Source of the DNA: Gemmobacter megaterium
Lineage (GTDB): Bacteria > Pseudomonadota > Alphaproteobacteria > Rhodobacterales > Rhodobacteraceae
NCBI RefSeq assembly: GCF_900156815.1
Contig: NZ_FTOT01000003.1
Coordinates: forward strand, 310,001 to 374,000
Direction: 5' to 3'
Length of the DNA stretch: 64,000 nucleotides
Both the position numbers and the translations under genes were made by a program. Of this stretch, positions 35,896 through 44,292 are shown piece after piece. Position 1 is the first letter of the stretch. The number at the start of each line of letters is the position of its first letter. The notes beneath the pieces are model-generated. The model had not been told where the DNA came from and did no database searches. It saw only the letters and a list, made by a program, of their open reading frames with translations.

Positions 35896-37482
35896 TTACT
35901 CCTGTCCGGCTTCGGCGGCCATGGCGCGCGCCTGATCGCGCAGGGCGAACTTCTGGATCTTGCCGGTTGCCGTCCGGGGCAGCGGGCCAAAGACGTAGCG
36001 CCGGGGCCGCTTGAACCCTGCAAGATGCGCCCGGCAAAAGGTATCCAGCCCATCGGGATCCAGTGTCTCACCCGGCTTCACCTCGACAAACGCCCAAGGC
36101 GTTTCGCCCCACTTCGGATGCGGTGCGGCCACCACGGCGGCGATAAGCACCTGAGGGTGCTTGTGCAGCACATTCTCCACCTCCAGGCTCGACAGGTTTT
36201 CGCCACCCGAGATGATCACATCCTTGGCCCGGTCGCGGATCTGGATTTGCCCGTCAGGATGGATAACCGCCAAATCTCCGGTGCGGAACATCCCACCGGC
36301 AAAGGCGGCCTCTGTTGCCTCGGGGTTACGGTAGTAGCCTGCCATCAACGTATTGCCGCGCAGCACGATTTCACCCACCGTTTCACCATCGGCAGGCACG
36401 TCCTGGCCCTGATCATCCACCACACGCGGGCAAGAGGCAGTGACATGCCGCTTTCCCTGCCGCGCCAACATCTCGGCCCGTTCCGCGATGGTGCCGGGGG
36501 CGTTGCGGCCGGGATCGTTGAGGGTGGCCGGCCCATAGCTTTCGGTCAGGCCGTACAGATGGATCAGATCAAACCCTAGCGCCTCCATCCCCTCCAGCAA
36601 CGCAGGCGTCGGCGCGGCGCCGCCGGTGGCCACCTTGACCCGCACAGGGGGCGGGGCCTTGGCGGCGTGCAGCATCATGTAAAGGACGACGGGGGCGCAT
36701 GACATGTGCGTCACCTCATGGCGGGCGATCTCTGACAGGATCAGATCGGGGTCCACGCGGTCCAGGCATACATGCAGGCCCCCCGCCGCCGTGACGGCCC
36801 ATGTGTGTGACCAGCCGTTGCAGTGGAACATCGGCAAGGTCCACAGATAGCGGCTGTCGGTGTTCAGCCCCAGCGCCAACACATTGCCCAAGGCATTCAT
36901 GCAGGCCCCGCGATGGGTGTAGACCACACCCTTGGGGCGGCCCGTGGTGCCCGAAGTATAGTTCAGCGCGATGGGCTGCCATTCATCGCCGACATGGGCA
37001 CGCCAGTCCAGCGGCGCATCTGCGCCCCGGAACAGGTTCAGCCCCTGCGTGCCATCGACAGTTTCGGGCACCACATGCATCGGCACCTGTGCGGCGGCCA
37101 GTTGGGGCAGGGTCGCCGGTTCGCAGATCACCAGCCGCGATCCGGCATGGTTCAGGATCCAGGCCGTCTCGTCTGCGTCCAGCCGGGTGTTCAACGCATT
37201 CAGGACCGCGCCCAGTGCGGGCACGGCGAAATGCGCGGCCAGCAGTTCAGGCCGGTTGGTCAGCATGACCGAGACGACATCCCCCCGGCCCACACCCTGG
37301 CTTGCCAGCCAATGGGCCATGCGCCGGATCAGGGCGCCGAACTGGTCCCAGGTCCACAGATCGTCGCGCCAGGCAACCGCCGGGCGGGCGCCATGCACGG
37401 CCAGCGTGCGGTCCAGCAGATCCAGCGGTGTCAGCGGCTGGTGATTGGCCGCGCGTGCGGCAAGATGCGGATCGTCGAACAT
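35896..37482 (-). CDS. AMP-dependent acyl-CoA synthetase/ligase
   Basis: This 528-residue ANL-superfamily enzyme activates a carboxylic acid to its CoA ester via an acyl-adenylate. Motifs are YTSGTTGRPKGV (P-loop), YGLTESYGPAT, the TGD/DRAKDVIISGGENLSSLEVE hinge, and the C-terminal catalytic lysine in TGKIQKFALR. GGAAGGGAGG precedes ATG 37482. Its overall form resembles medium-chain fatty-acid or aryl-CoA ligases. It supplies the CoA thioester for the neighbouring dehydrogenase. Confidence 0.92.
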   Translation of the reverse strand: MFDDPHLAARAANHQPLTPLDLLDRTLAVHGARPAVAWRDDLWTWDQFGALIRRMAHWLASQGVGRGDVVSVMLTNRPELLAAHFAVPALGAVLNALNTRLDADETAWILNHAGSRLVICEPATLPQLAAAQVPMHVVPETVDGTQGLNLFRGADAPLDWRAHVGDEWQPIALNYTSGTTGRPKGVVYTHRGACMNALGNVLALGLNTDSRYLWTLPMFHCNGWSHTWAVTAAGGLHVCLDRVDPDLILSEIARHEVTHMSCAPVVLYMMLHAAKAPPPVRVKVATGGAAPTPALLEGMEALGFDLIHLYGLTESYGPATLNDPGRNAPGTIAERAEMLARQGKRHVTASCPRVVDDQGQDVPADGETVGEIVLRGNTLMAGYYRNPEATEAAFAGGMFRTGDLAVIHPDGQIQIRDRAKDVIISGGENLSSLEVENVLHKHPQVLIAAVVAAPHPKWGETPWAFVEVKPGETLDPDGLDTFCRAHLAGFKRPRRYVFGPLPRTATGKIQKFALRDQARAMAAEAGQE

Positions 37483-37515
37483 GGCCTCCCTTCCGTGTTC
37501 AGGCGTTGCAGCGGG

Positions 37516-38718
37516 TCAGGCGACCCCCCACCGCCAGAAATCGCGGCCTGCCTTGGTCATCTCGCGGTTCAGCACCATCTGATGCACCTCGTCGGCCCCA
37601 TCGACCAACCGGGCCTGCCGTGCATAGCGGTAGATCCATTCCAGCACCGTATCGCAGGAATAGCCCCGCGCGCCGTTGATCTGGATGGCGGTATCCACTG
37701 CCTTGTGCAGCACGTTGGCGACATGGACCTTGGCCATCGACACCTCGCGCCGGGCAAATCCGCCGCGGTCCAGTTCCCAGGCGGCCTTCATCACCAAGAG
37801 GCGGCCGATTTCGATCTGCATCGACAGATCGCCCAGCTTCACCTGCACGCTTTCACGGTCGGCCAGCCGCACGCCGAACCCTTCGCGTCTGGCGGCATAG
37901 TCCTGTGCGATTTCCACGCTGCGCTTGGCCAGCCCCAGCCAGCGCATACAGTGGGTCAGCCGGGCCGGGCCCAGGCGCATCTGCGTCATCCGCAGGCCCT
38001 GACCTTCGCCGATCAGCACATCCTCGACCGGCACTTCCAGCCCGTCATAGGTGATTTCGCAGTGGCCGCCATGTTCTTCGGGGCCCATGATGTCGATCCG
38101 GCGGTCGATCCGCCAGCCGGGGGCATCGCGGTGGTGCAGGAAAGCTGTCAGCCCTGTGCGCGGATCGTCCGAGGTGCGCGCCAACAGGATGAAATGCGCC
38201 GCCTCCTCGGCCCCGGTGATGAACCATTTCCTGCCGTGGATCACATAGCGGTCGCCCCGCCGTTCGGCGCGTGTCAGCATCATCGACGGATCCGACCCGC
38301 TGCCCGGATGCGGTTCTGTCATGGCAAAGGCCGACCTCACCTTGCCCTGCACGATGGGTTGTAGCCAGCGCGCCTTCTGATCCTCGGTCCCGGCCTGTTC
38401 CAGCACCATCATGTTGCCGTCATCCGGCGCGGCCGAATTGAACACCGCAGGGCCGAAGATCGAGCGGTTCATCTCCTCATAGCACACGGCCATGCCCATG
38501 CGGCCCAGCCCCTGACCGCCGGTCTCGGGGCGCAGTTGCAGGCACCACAGCCCTTCAGCCTGCGCCATCGCGCGCAGCCGGTCCAGCGGTTCCAGCGCGA
38601 TATTGCCATGGGCGTCATAGGCGGAACGGTCGGATTCCAGTGGCAGGACATGATCCTCGACAAACCGGGCGATGCGGGCGCGGAAATCCTCGATGCGGGG
38701 GGGAATGGTGAAATCCAT
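37516..38718 (-). CDS. Acyl-CoA dehydrogenase
   Basis: This 400-residue flavoenzyme of the acyl-CoA dehydrogenase family introduces an alpha-beta double bond into acyl-CoA. AFAMTEPHPGSGSDPSMMLT is the FAD/substrate motif, KWFITGAEEAAHF follows, and the C-terminal VDGADEVHQMVLNREM is typical of the ACAD10/11-like subgroup. It lies between the SDR (11 bp) and ligase (33 bp) genes in one operon. Confidence 0.92.
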   Translation of the reverse strand: MDFTIPPRIEDFRARIARFVEDHVLPLESDRSAYDAHGNIALEPLDRLRAMAQAEGLWCLQLRPETGGQGLGRMGMAVCYEEMNRSIFGPAVFNSAAPDDGNMMVLEQAGTEDQKARWLQPIVQGKVRSAFAMTEPHPGSGSDPSMMLTRAERRGDRYVIHGRKWFITGAEEAAHFILLARTSDDPRTGLTAFLHHRDAPGWRIDRRIDIMGPEEHGGHCEITYDGLEVPVEDVLIGEGQGLRMTQMRLGPARLTHCMRWLGLAKRSVEIAQDYAARREGFGVRLADRESVQVKLGDLSMQIEIGRLLVMKAAWELDRGGFARREVSMAKVHVANVLHKAVDTAIQINGARGYSCDTVLEWIYRYARQARLVDGADEVHQMVLNREMTKAGRDFWRWGVA

Positions 38719-38729
38719 GATATGTCCTG

Positions 38730-39473
38730 TCAGAGCGAGGAAACCAGATGCCCGCCATCCACCGCAATGGCCGTGCCGGTCATGTAGGCACCGGCGTCCG
38801 AGGCCAGCAGCAGCAGCGGCCCGTCCAGATCGGCCATCTGGCCCAGACGGCGCTGCGGAATGCGGCGGATCAGGGCCTGCCCGGCCTCACCGGCAAAGAA
38901 CGCGGAATTCAGCGGCGTCTCGATATAACCGGGACACAGCGCGTTGACCCGAATAGCGTGCCGTGCCCATTCCAGCGCCAGCGCCTTGGACAGTTGCACG
39001 ACGCCGGCCTTGGCCGCCGCATAGGCCGACAGGTTGCCCGCCACCCGCAGCCCGACGATGGACGCCACGTTGACAATGCTGCCGCCGCGCTTTTCGGCCA
39101 CCATCCGCGCTGCCGTCGCCTGCGCCACGCGGAACACGCCGGACAGGTCGGTGTCGATGACCCTGGACCAGTCCTCCTCGGGCATCTTCAGCGCGGGACC
39201 GTCCAGCGCGATGCCAGCGTTGTTGATCACGATGTCATAGGCCGCACCGCCGCAGGCCGCCGCGACCGAGGCCGTGTCGGTCACGTCCAGCGCGACCGGC
39301 ATGGCCGTGCCGCCCTGCGCCGCCACCAGCGCCACGGTTTCGGCCAGGGCATCGGCGCGTCGGGCGGCCACTGTCACCTCGGCCCCGGCGGCGGCCAGCA
39401 CCTGCGCAAAGTGGCGGCCAAGGCCCGAAGAGGCCCCGGTCACAAGCGCGCGGCGTCCGGTCAGGTCGGTCAT
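38730..39473 (-). CDS. Short-chain dehydrogenase/reductase
   Basis: This 247-residue SDR has TGASSGLG, NNAG, catalytic Ser in NVASIVG and YAAAK. It is the first gene of the acyl-CoA operon and may act as a hydroxyacyl-CoA or alcohol dehydrogenase in it. It is divergent from the TetR gene with a candidate operator in the 130-bp gap. Confidence 0.9.
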   Translation of the reverse strand: MTDLTGRRALVTGASSGLGRHFAQVLAAAGAEVTVAARRADALAETVALVAAQGGTAMPVALDVTDTASVAAACGGAAYDIVINNAGIALDGPALKMPEEDWSRVIDTDLSGVFRVAQATAARMVAEKRGGSIVNVASIVGLRVAGNLSAYAAAKAGVVQLSKALALEWARHAIRVNALCPGYIETPLNSAFFAGEAGQALIRRIPQRRLGQMADLDGPLLLLASDAGAYMTGTAIAVDGGHLVSSL

Positions 39474-39489
39474 GGGATGTCAGCCTTTT

Positions 39490-39507
39490 ATCGAGCGAGC
39501 GTTCGAT
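39490..39507. promoter_or_regulatory. Candidate TetR operator
   Basis: Imperfect 18-bp palindrome (seven of nine positions pair; core GAGCGAGCGTTCGA) located 16 bp upstream of the SDR start and 97 bp upstream of the tetR start. It resembles sites used by TetR regulators of acyl-CoA operons. Confidence 0.5.
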
Positions 39508-39603
39508 TTATTTTCTACACATCATTTGCAAACCGTGGCAAGCAGGATGTTGCGCCAAAAGGCGCGCCGCCCTATCCCGATCCCGCGCCGCAGCAGAGCC
39601 GAC

Positions 39604-40308
39604 ATGACCGACCAGCCCATCGCCACCCCGCCGCCCAACGACCCGCGGGCCTACACCACCGATGCGTTGTGCCGCCTGATGCTGGAGCGCAACCGCGCCA
39701 CCATCCGGGTGCAAAAGACCGCCTTTGCCCTGCCAAAGCTGGAAAGAATCGTCACCGCCGCGCTGGAACTGTCCAATTCGCAAGGATTTCAGGCCATGAG
39801 CCTGCGGGATCTGTCTGCCGCCTCGGGTGTGTCGATGGGGGGGATGTATGCCTATTTCGATGGCAAGACGACGCTTCTGCGCATGATCCTGTCCGAGGTG
39901 ACAGCCGCAGTCACAGCCGTTCTGGCCAGCCCGCCCGACCATCTGGCGCAGGATCCGCGCGAACATCTGATGTGGTTGATCGACAGTCACCTTCATCTGA
40001 CCGAAACCATGCTGCCATGGTTCGTCTTTGCCTTCATGGAGGCCAAGAGCTTTCCCCCGTCCGAACGCCGTCAGGCGGTGGACAGCGAGATCCAGACAGA
40101 ACGCTATTTTGCCGAAGTGATTGCGCGGGGCCTGCACACAGGGTGTTTCCGGCCCGAAACTTCGCCGTTGCTGCCTGCGCTGATCAAGCCGTTGTTGCAG
40201 GAGTGGTATGTCAAGCGCGCCAAATACCACCGCCGGGGCGTGTGCATCGAAACCTATATCGCCACGGTGCAGGACATCGTTCTGTCAGCCTGCGCCACCA
40301 AGGGCTGA
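39604..40308 (+). CDS. TetR/AcrR family transcriptional regulator
   Basis: This 234-residue regulator carries a ~50-residue N-terminal extension, then the TetR helix-turn-helix (about residues 50-95: SLRDLSAASGVSMGGMYAYFDGKTTLL). The C-terminal helical domain would bind an effector, probably an acyl-CoA judging from the divergent operon. The start at 39604 is the first Met with a family-like continuation. Confidence 0.87.
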   Translation: MTDQPIATPPPNDPRAYTTDALCRLMLERNRATIRVQKTAFALPKLERIVTAALELSNSQGFQAMSLRDLSAASGVSMGGMYAYFDGKTTLLRMILSEVTAAVTAVLASPPDHLAQDPREHLMWLIDSHLHLTETMLPWFVFAFMEAKSFPPSERRQAVDSEIQTERYFAEVIARGLHTGCFRPETSPLLPALIKPLLQEWYVKRAKYHRRGVCIETYIATVQDIVLSACATKG

Positions 40309-40311
40309 TGT

Positions 40312-40329
40312 GACGGGCGTCTGCCCGTC
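40312..40329 (+). terminator. Hairpin after tetR gene
   Basis: GACGGGC-GTCT-GCCCGTC stem-loop starts 4 bp after the TetR stop. The remaining gap to 40492 shows no gene. Confidence 0.55.
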
Positions 40330-40492
40330 CAGCGGCTTGGCCGCGCCGCCCGCCTATCGGTCACCGATCTGCCCTGCGGGGTCATGATCGGCGGTTTGAT
40401 GTCCCGGCAAACCGCAAGGCGCCCGCCTCGCAAGCCAGCCACAACGCCAGCAGCGGCGGCAATCCCCGCAGGGTCGCGCAAGGCGGCAGGGC

Positions 40493-40858
40493 TCAGCCGT
40501 CTTCGACAGGTTTGAAGCACGGCAGGGCATGGCGCCCGCCGGGGCACAGGATGGCGCGGGTGCCTGGATTCAGCGCGCCCTCGGCCAGCGCCATGACGCG
40601 GGGGCCTTCGTCCAGATCGACCAGCGTGACACCATAGGGTACGCGGCTGCGCCAGTCGTCGGTTGGCGCGCGATACTGCATCGTATGGGCCACCACCGTT
40701 CCGGTGCCACGGGCCAGCCGCCAATCGGGATCGGGGCGCAGGCAAGCCAGACAGAAGGGGCGCGCCTGCGCCTGCGTATGACCGCAGGCCGGACAGTGCT
40801 GATAGGCGATCTCGCCCCGTGCAGTGGCCTGCGCCACATGGGTTTCCAGATGTTTCAT
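40493..40858 (-). CDS. Zn-ribbon/OB-fold protein (DUF35 family)
   Basis: This 121-residue thiolase-partner protein has a zinc ribbon with Cys22, Cys25, Cys36 and Cys39 (HCPACGH and FCLACLRP), then an OB fold (GTGTVVAHTMQYR, PYGVTLVDLDEGPRVMA). Its ATG overlaps the thiolase-like stop by four bases (40855-40858). DUF35 proteins form stable complexes with thiolase-like subunits and feed acyl-CoA to them. Confidence 0.9.
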   Translation of the reverse strand: MKHLETHVAQATARGEIAYQHCPACGHTQAQARPFCLACLRPDPDWRLARGTGTVVAHTMQYRAPTDDWRSRVPYGVTLVDLDEGPRVMALAEGALNPGTRAILCPGGRHALPCFKPVEDG

Positions 40859-42009
40859 GCCGCCGCTCCCTCGGTTGCCAGAACCAGCCCGACATGGGCG
40901 GACAGCACCCCGCCATCGGCATGGACATAACCGACCCGCCCCGGCCCCGGCATCTGACGTGGGCCTGCGCGGCGCTGCATCTGGCGCGTGACGTCGATCA
41001 GATGTGCCATGCCCCCCGCGACACCAGGATGCCCGTAGGACAACAGCCCGCCATGGGTGTTCAGCGGCACTCCACCCGCCTCGTGGGCACCTGCGGCGAT
41101 CTGCCGGCCCGCTTGCCCGCGCGGGGCAAAGCCGGTTTCCTCCAGCAGCATGGCGAGGGTGATGGTAAAGCTGTCGTAGATGCCCAGAACCTCTACATCC
41201 TCGCGCGCAAGTCCTGCTTCGGCAAAGGCCCGGTCGGCAGCATCGGCGGCCCCAAAGTTGTGCCAGTCGGTCGCCATCGACACATGCTGATGCCGATGCG
41301 CCTGCCCGGCGCCTGCGATGCGCACCGCGCCATGCGGTCCGGGCGCCGCCGATATGACCAGTGCCGCCGCACCATCGGAAATCGGGCAGCAATCGGCCAG
41401 CCGCAACGGCGCGGCCACAAGGCGCGAGGCCAGCGCGTCCTCGACGGTCAGGGGCGCGGTGAGATGGGCGCCGGGCATCGCCTGCGCCTGCCGCCGCATG
41501 AAGACGGCAATCTCTGCCAGATCACGCTCTGTCCCCGGATGCCGCCCGAGATACTGCGAGGCAAGCAACGCATAGTAGCCTGGAATCGTCGCCCCGAACG
41601 GCACCTCGTGGAACGCATGGCCCACTTGTGCCAGCGTGCGGATGGCCTGATCGCGGCCGCCTTCGGTGGTCAGCCGGTTTTCTCCGGCCACGACCAGCAC
41701 CCTGGAATATTGGCCCGAGGCGATCAGCAACTTTGCCAGCATCACCATCGCCGCGCCGGTTGCCCCGCCCAGTTGCAGGCCATTGGCATAGCTGGGCCGC
41801 AGCCCGAAATGTTCGGCGAACAGCGTGGCCAGCATCAGATGCGGCATGGCTGTGGAATAGCCCGTGACCAGCCCGTCGATCTGGGCCCGTTCCAGCCCGG
41901 CATCGTCCAGCGCCGCCTGGGCGGCGCGGGTCATCAGATCCAGCGTATCCGCCCCGTCGTGGCGGCCGAATGGGGTCAACCCGACCCCGGCGATATAGGC
42001 GGCGGTCAT
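40855..42009 (-). CDS. Thiolase-like protein (SCP-x/Ltp type) lacking thiolase cysteines
   Basis: This 384-residue thiolase-fold protein has IYDSFTITLAMLLEETGF and NTHGGLLSYGHPGVAGG, typical of the sterol-carrier-protein-x/lipid-transfer-protein branch. The position of the nucleophilic Cys (usually CASG) reads GATG (residues 82-85), and the C-terminal Cys of the CGGG loop reads HADGG. It therefore probably does not perform classical thiolysis. Coupling to a DUF35 gene recalls the Ltp2-ChsH2 aldolase of steroid side-chain degradation, a known cysteine-less thiolase relative. It could alternatively be a regulatory or scaffold subunit. Confidence 0.85.
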   Translation of the reverse strand: MTAAYIAGVGLTPFGRHDGADTLDLMTRAAQAALDDAGLERAQIDGLVTGYSTAMPHLMLATLFAEHFGLRPSYANGLQLGGATGAAMVMLAKLLIASGQYSRVLVVAGENRLTTEGGRDQAIRTLAQVGHAFHEVPFGATIPGYYALLASQYLGRHPGTERDLAEIAVFMRRQAQAMPGAHLTAPLTVEDALASRLVAAPLRLADCCPISDGAAALVISAAPGPHGAVRIAGAGQAHRHQHVSMATDWHNFGAADAADRAFAEAGLAREDVEVLGIYDSFTITLAMLLEETGFAPRGQAGRQIAAGAHEAGGVPLNTHGGLLSYGHPGVAGGMAHLIDVTRQMQRRAGPRQMPGPGRVGYVHADGGVLSAHVGLVLATEGAAA

Positions 42010-42094
42010 TGTGGTCTCCGGTCAGGGTGTGGCGCAGGCGTGCGGCCGGGTTTGGCAACGGTCATCCGGTGTGGTCCGTGCGGGTCGGTCGGGG

Positions 42095-42244
42095 TCATGA
42101 CAGATCGGTGCCTCCGGTATCTTCGCCATGCTCGGTGCGGTTGCGCAGGCAGGTTTCGAACAAGGCGACCGCCTCTTGCAGGGCCGCTGCGGCAAGGCCC
42201 AAAAGCGCCCGCCGCAACGAGACCTGACGGATCGCATGGCGCAA
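42095..42244 (-). CDS. Possible small protein or gene remnant
   Basis: A minus-strand frame from a TTG at 42244 to TGA at 42095 gives 49 residues (LRHAIRQVSLRRALLGLAAA..., ending GGTDLS) with codon usage like the neighbouring genes. There is no ATG or clear ribosome site, so this may be the tail of a decayed gene. No family recognised. Confidence 0.22.
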   Translation of the reverse strand: MRHAIRQVSLRRALLGLAAAALQEAVALFETCLRNRTEHGEDTGGTDLS

Positions 42245-42527
42245 TGCCCATCCCCGTCATGGGTAGCGGCCAAGCCAGTCGCGCCGCAACCCCAGATCAT
42301 CCGAAATCACATCCTGCGCTGGCCGCGACCTGCCGCGTAGGCCGGTCCTCAGGCCATTGTCACCCGATGGTGCGCCATGGGTATCCGGGGCCATCCGGCG
42401 CCACCTGTCACGCATTCTGCGCGAATCTCCGGCCTCTGCGGTCGCTGCGACGGGTGCTGTCCAGCACCACAGCGGCGGCGCGCGAACGTCCAGCTGTGCG
42501 CGAAGGTGCCGCAAGAACGGGCATTCA
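42245..42527. other. Intergenic stretch without recognised gene
   Basis: Part of the 661-bp gap between the thiolase-like gene and the second binding protein. I see no coding region with family similarity here. The promoter elements of the ABC operon follow from 42528. Confidence 0.4.
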
Positions 42528-42549
42528 ACAAGATTGTTTGCAATCTTGT
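42528..42549. promoter_or_regulatory. Palindromic operator before the second ABC operon
   Basis: Perfect nine-base arms (ACAAGATTG and CAATCTTGT) flank TTTG. The inner core ATTG-TTTG-CAAT (42533-42544) matches ATTG-TTTA-CAAT found before the GntR gene (52470-52481, opposite strand). It is followed by an AT-rich stretch likely to contain the promoter. Confidence 0.65.
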
Positions 42550-42670
42550 AAAATATAATCTCAATATCGTTGACGCATGTGCCCCAGATCGCGCATCGTG
42601 CCCTCGCAAGCCGTGTTGCCAGCAGACGGGCGCGGCGCATCAACAAGAAACGACTCAACAGGAGATGACC

Positions 42671-44236
42671 ATGAAGGCCCAATCCTCTAGCCTGATGATC
42701 AGCGCGGCGGCCCTGTGCCTGTCGGCTGGCCTGTCTTCGGCCGAAACCATTCGTTGGGGCGGGTCCACCGACCTCAATTCGCTTGATCCCTATTCTTATG
42801 GCTCCACCTTCACGCTGTCGTTCCTGAACCATGTGTACGAGGGACTGGTTCGCTATGATGCCGACCTGCAAATCCAGCCCGCCCTGGCGGAGCGCTGGGA
42901 GATGATGTCCGACTCCGTCTGGCGGTTTCACCTGCGCAAGGGCGTGACGTTCCACGACGGCGCGGAGTTTACCGCAGAGGATGTCATGGCCTCGCTGGCG
43001 CGGGTCAGCCATGAAAAGTCGCCGCTGCGGGGCAATCTGCCTGCCTACAAGTCGGCCAAGGTGATCGACGATCACACCATCGACATCGAACTGACCGGCG
43101 CCTATCCGCTGTTGCTGAACGACCTGACCAATATCTTCATCTTCGATGCCGGCTGGCTGAAGGCGAACAACAGCGAAGAACCGACCGACGTCACCGCAGG
43201 CGTCGAGGGATATGCGACCTTCAACGCCAATGGCACCGGACCGTTCAAGATTGCCGAGCGCGTGCCCGATACCCGCACCAGCATGGTGGTCAACGAAGCA
43301 TGGTGGGATACGCCCGCCCATAACGTGACCCGGATCGAGTTTACCCCCATCGCCTCGGCAGCGACCCGCGTTGCCGCACTCTTGTCCGGCGAAATCGACT
43401 TTGTCGAAGGCGCCCCGGTGCAGGATCTGCCGCGCCTGAAGGCCGCCGACAATGTGACGGTCATCGAAGGCAACGCCCTGCGCACCATCATGTTCGGCTT
43501 CAACCGTCGCCCTGAACTGGCCGATGGCCGCACCAATCCGTTCAACGAGCTGAAACTGCGTCAGGCCGTGGCCCATGCGATCGACGCGGAGCTGATCCAC
43601 AAGCGGGTCATGCGTGGCGCCTCGCGCGTGGCGGGCACGCTGGTCGCGCCGCAGATCCCCGGATATGACGCCGCGCTGGATGCGCCCATCGACTATGACG
43701 CCGATCTGGCCAGGTCGCTGATCAAGGAGGCGGGGGCCGAGGGCTTTGCCTTCCAGCTTACCTGCTCCTATGACCTGTGGGTGAACGAGGAGGAAATCTG
43801 TTCGGCCGTGGTGTCCATGCTGACACGTGTCGGCTTGCAACCCACGCTGGACATTGGCCCGCGCGCCAACCAGATGCCCAAGTTGACCAAGGGCGATGCG
43901 GACATGTTCATCTTCGGCTGGGCGAACGAGCCGATGCTGGACAGCTATTCGATCCTTGTGCAGACCGTGCATTCCAAATCCGGCACGGCGGGCGTGTTCA
44001 ACTGGGGCAACTGGTCATATCCCGAATGGGACACCCTGATCGACAAGGCCGCTGTCGAACTGGATCGTGATACCCGCCTTGGCTATCAGACCGAAGTCCT
44101 CAAGGGCGCGCGCGACGAGATGCTGTTTGTGCCGCTGCACCAGCAACCGATGGCTTGGGCCGTGTCGAGCAAGGTGGAGTATGTCCTCCAGCAGGCCGAC
44201 AACAAGCCGCGCCACTGGCTGACCCGCATCAAGTGA
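42671..44236 (+). CDS. ABC solute-binding protein, family 5 (peptide/opine type)
   Basis: This 521-residue periplasmic receptor has a signal peptide ending GLSSAE, then the normal family 5 order: LDPYSYGS, VYEGLVRYD, LRKGVTFHDGAEFTAEDVMASL, GTGPFKI, LLSGEIDFVEG, LRQAVAHAIDAELI and a C-terminal half with GDADMFIFGWANEP, NWSYPEWDTLIDKA and ARDEMLFVPLHQQPMAWA. It serves as an in-window reference for the permuted protein at 14684. AGGAG precedes ATG 42671. It heads the operon that includes both permeases, two amidohydrolases and both ATPases. Confidence 0.93.
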   Translation: MKAQSSSLMISAAALCLSAGLSSAETIRWGGSTDLNSLDPYSYGSTFTLSFLNHVYEGLVRYDADLQIQPALAERWEMMSDSVWRFHLRKGVTFHDGAEFTAEDVMASLARVSHEKSPLRGNLPAYKSAKVIDDHTIDIELTGAYPLLLNDLTNIFIFDAGWLKANNSEEPTDVTAGVEGYATFNANGTGPFKIAERVPDTRTSMVVNEAWWDTPAHNVTRIEFTPIASAATRVAALLSGEIDFVEGAPVQDLPRLKAADNVTVIEGNALRTIMFGFNRRPELADGRTNPFNELKLRQAVAHAIDAELIHKRVMRGASRVAGTLVAPQIPGYDAALDAPIDYDADLARSLIKEAGAEGFAFQLTCSYDLWVNEEEICSAVVSMLTRVGLQPTLDIGPRANQMPKLTKGDADMFIFGWANEPMLDSYSILVQTVHSKSGTAGVFNWGNWSYPEWDTLIDKAAVELDRDTRLGYQTEVLKGARDEMLFVPLHQQPMAWAVSSKVEYVLQQADNKPRHWLTRIK

Positions 44237-44244
44237 TCCCATGT

Positions 44245-44271
44245 GCCGGGCCGCCCCTTGGGTGGCCCGGC
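44245..44271 (+). terminator. Intercistronic hairpin after binding-protein gene
   Basis: A 12-bp stem with one G-T wobble (GCCGGGCCGCCC and partner) and a 3-base loop lies 8 bp after the stop and 21 bp before the next start. Probably reduces expression of the permeases relative to the binding protein. Confidence 0.6.
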
Positions 44272-44292
44272 CTCTTGTCGACGGAGGATCCG

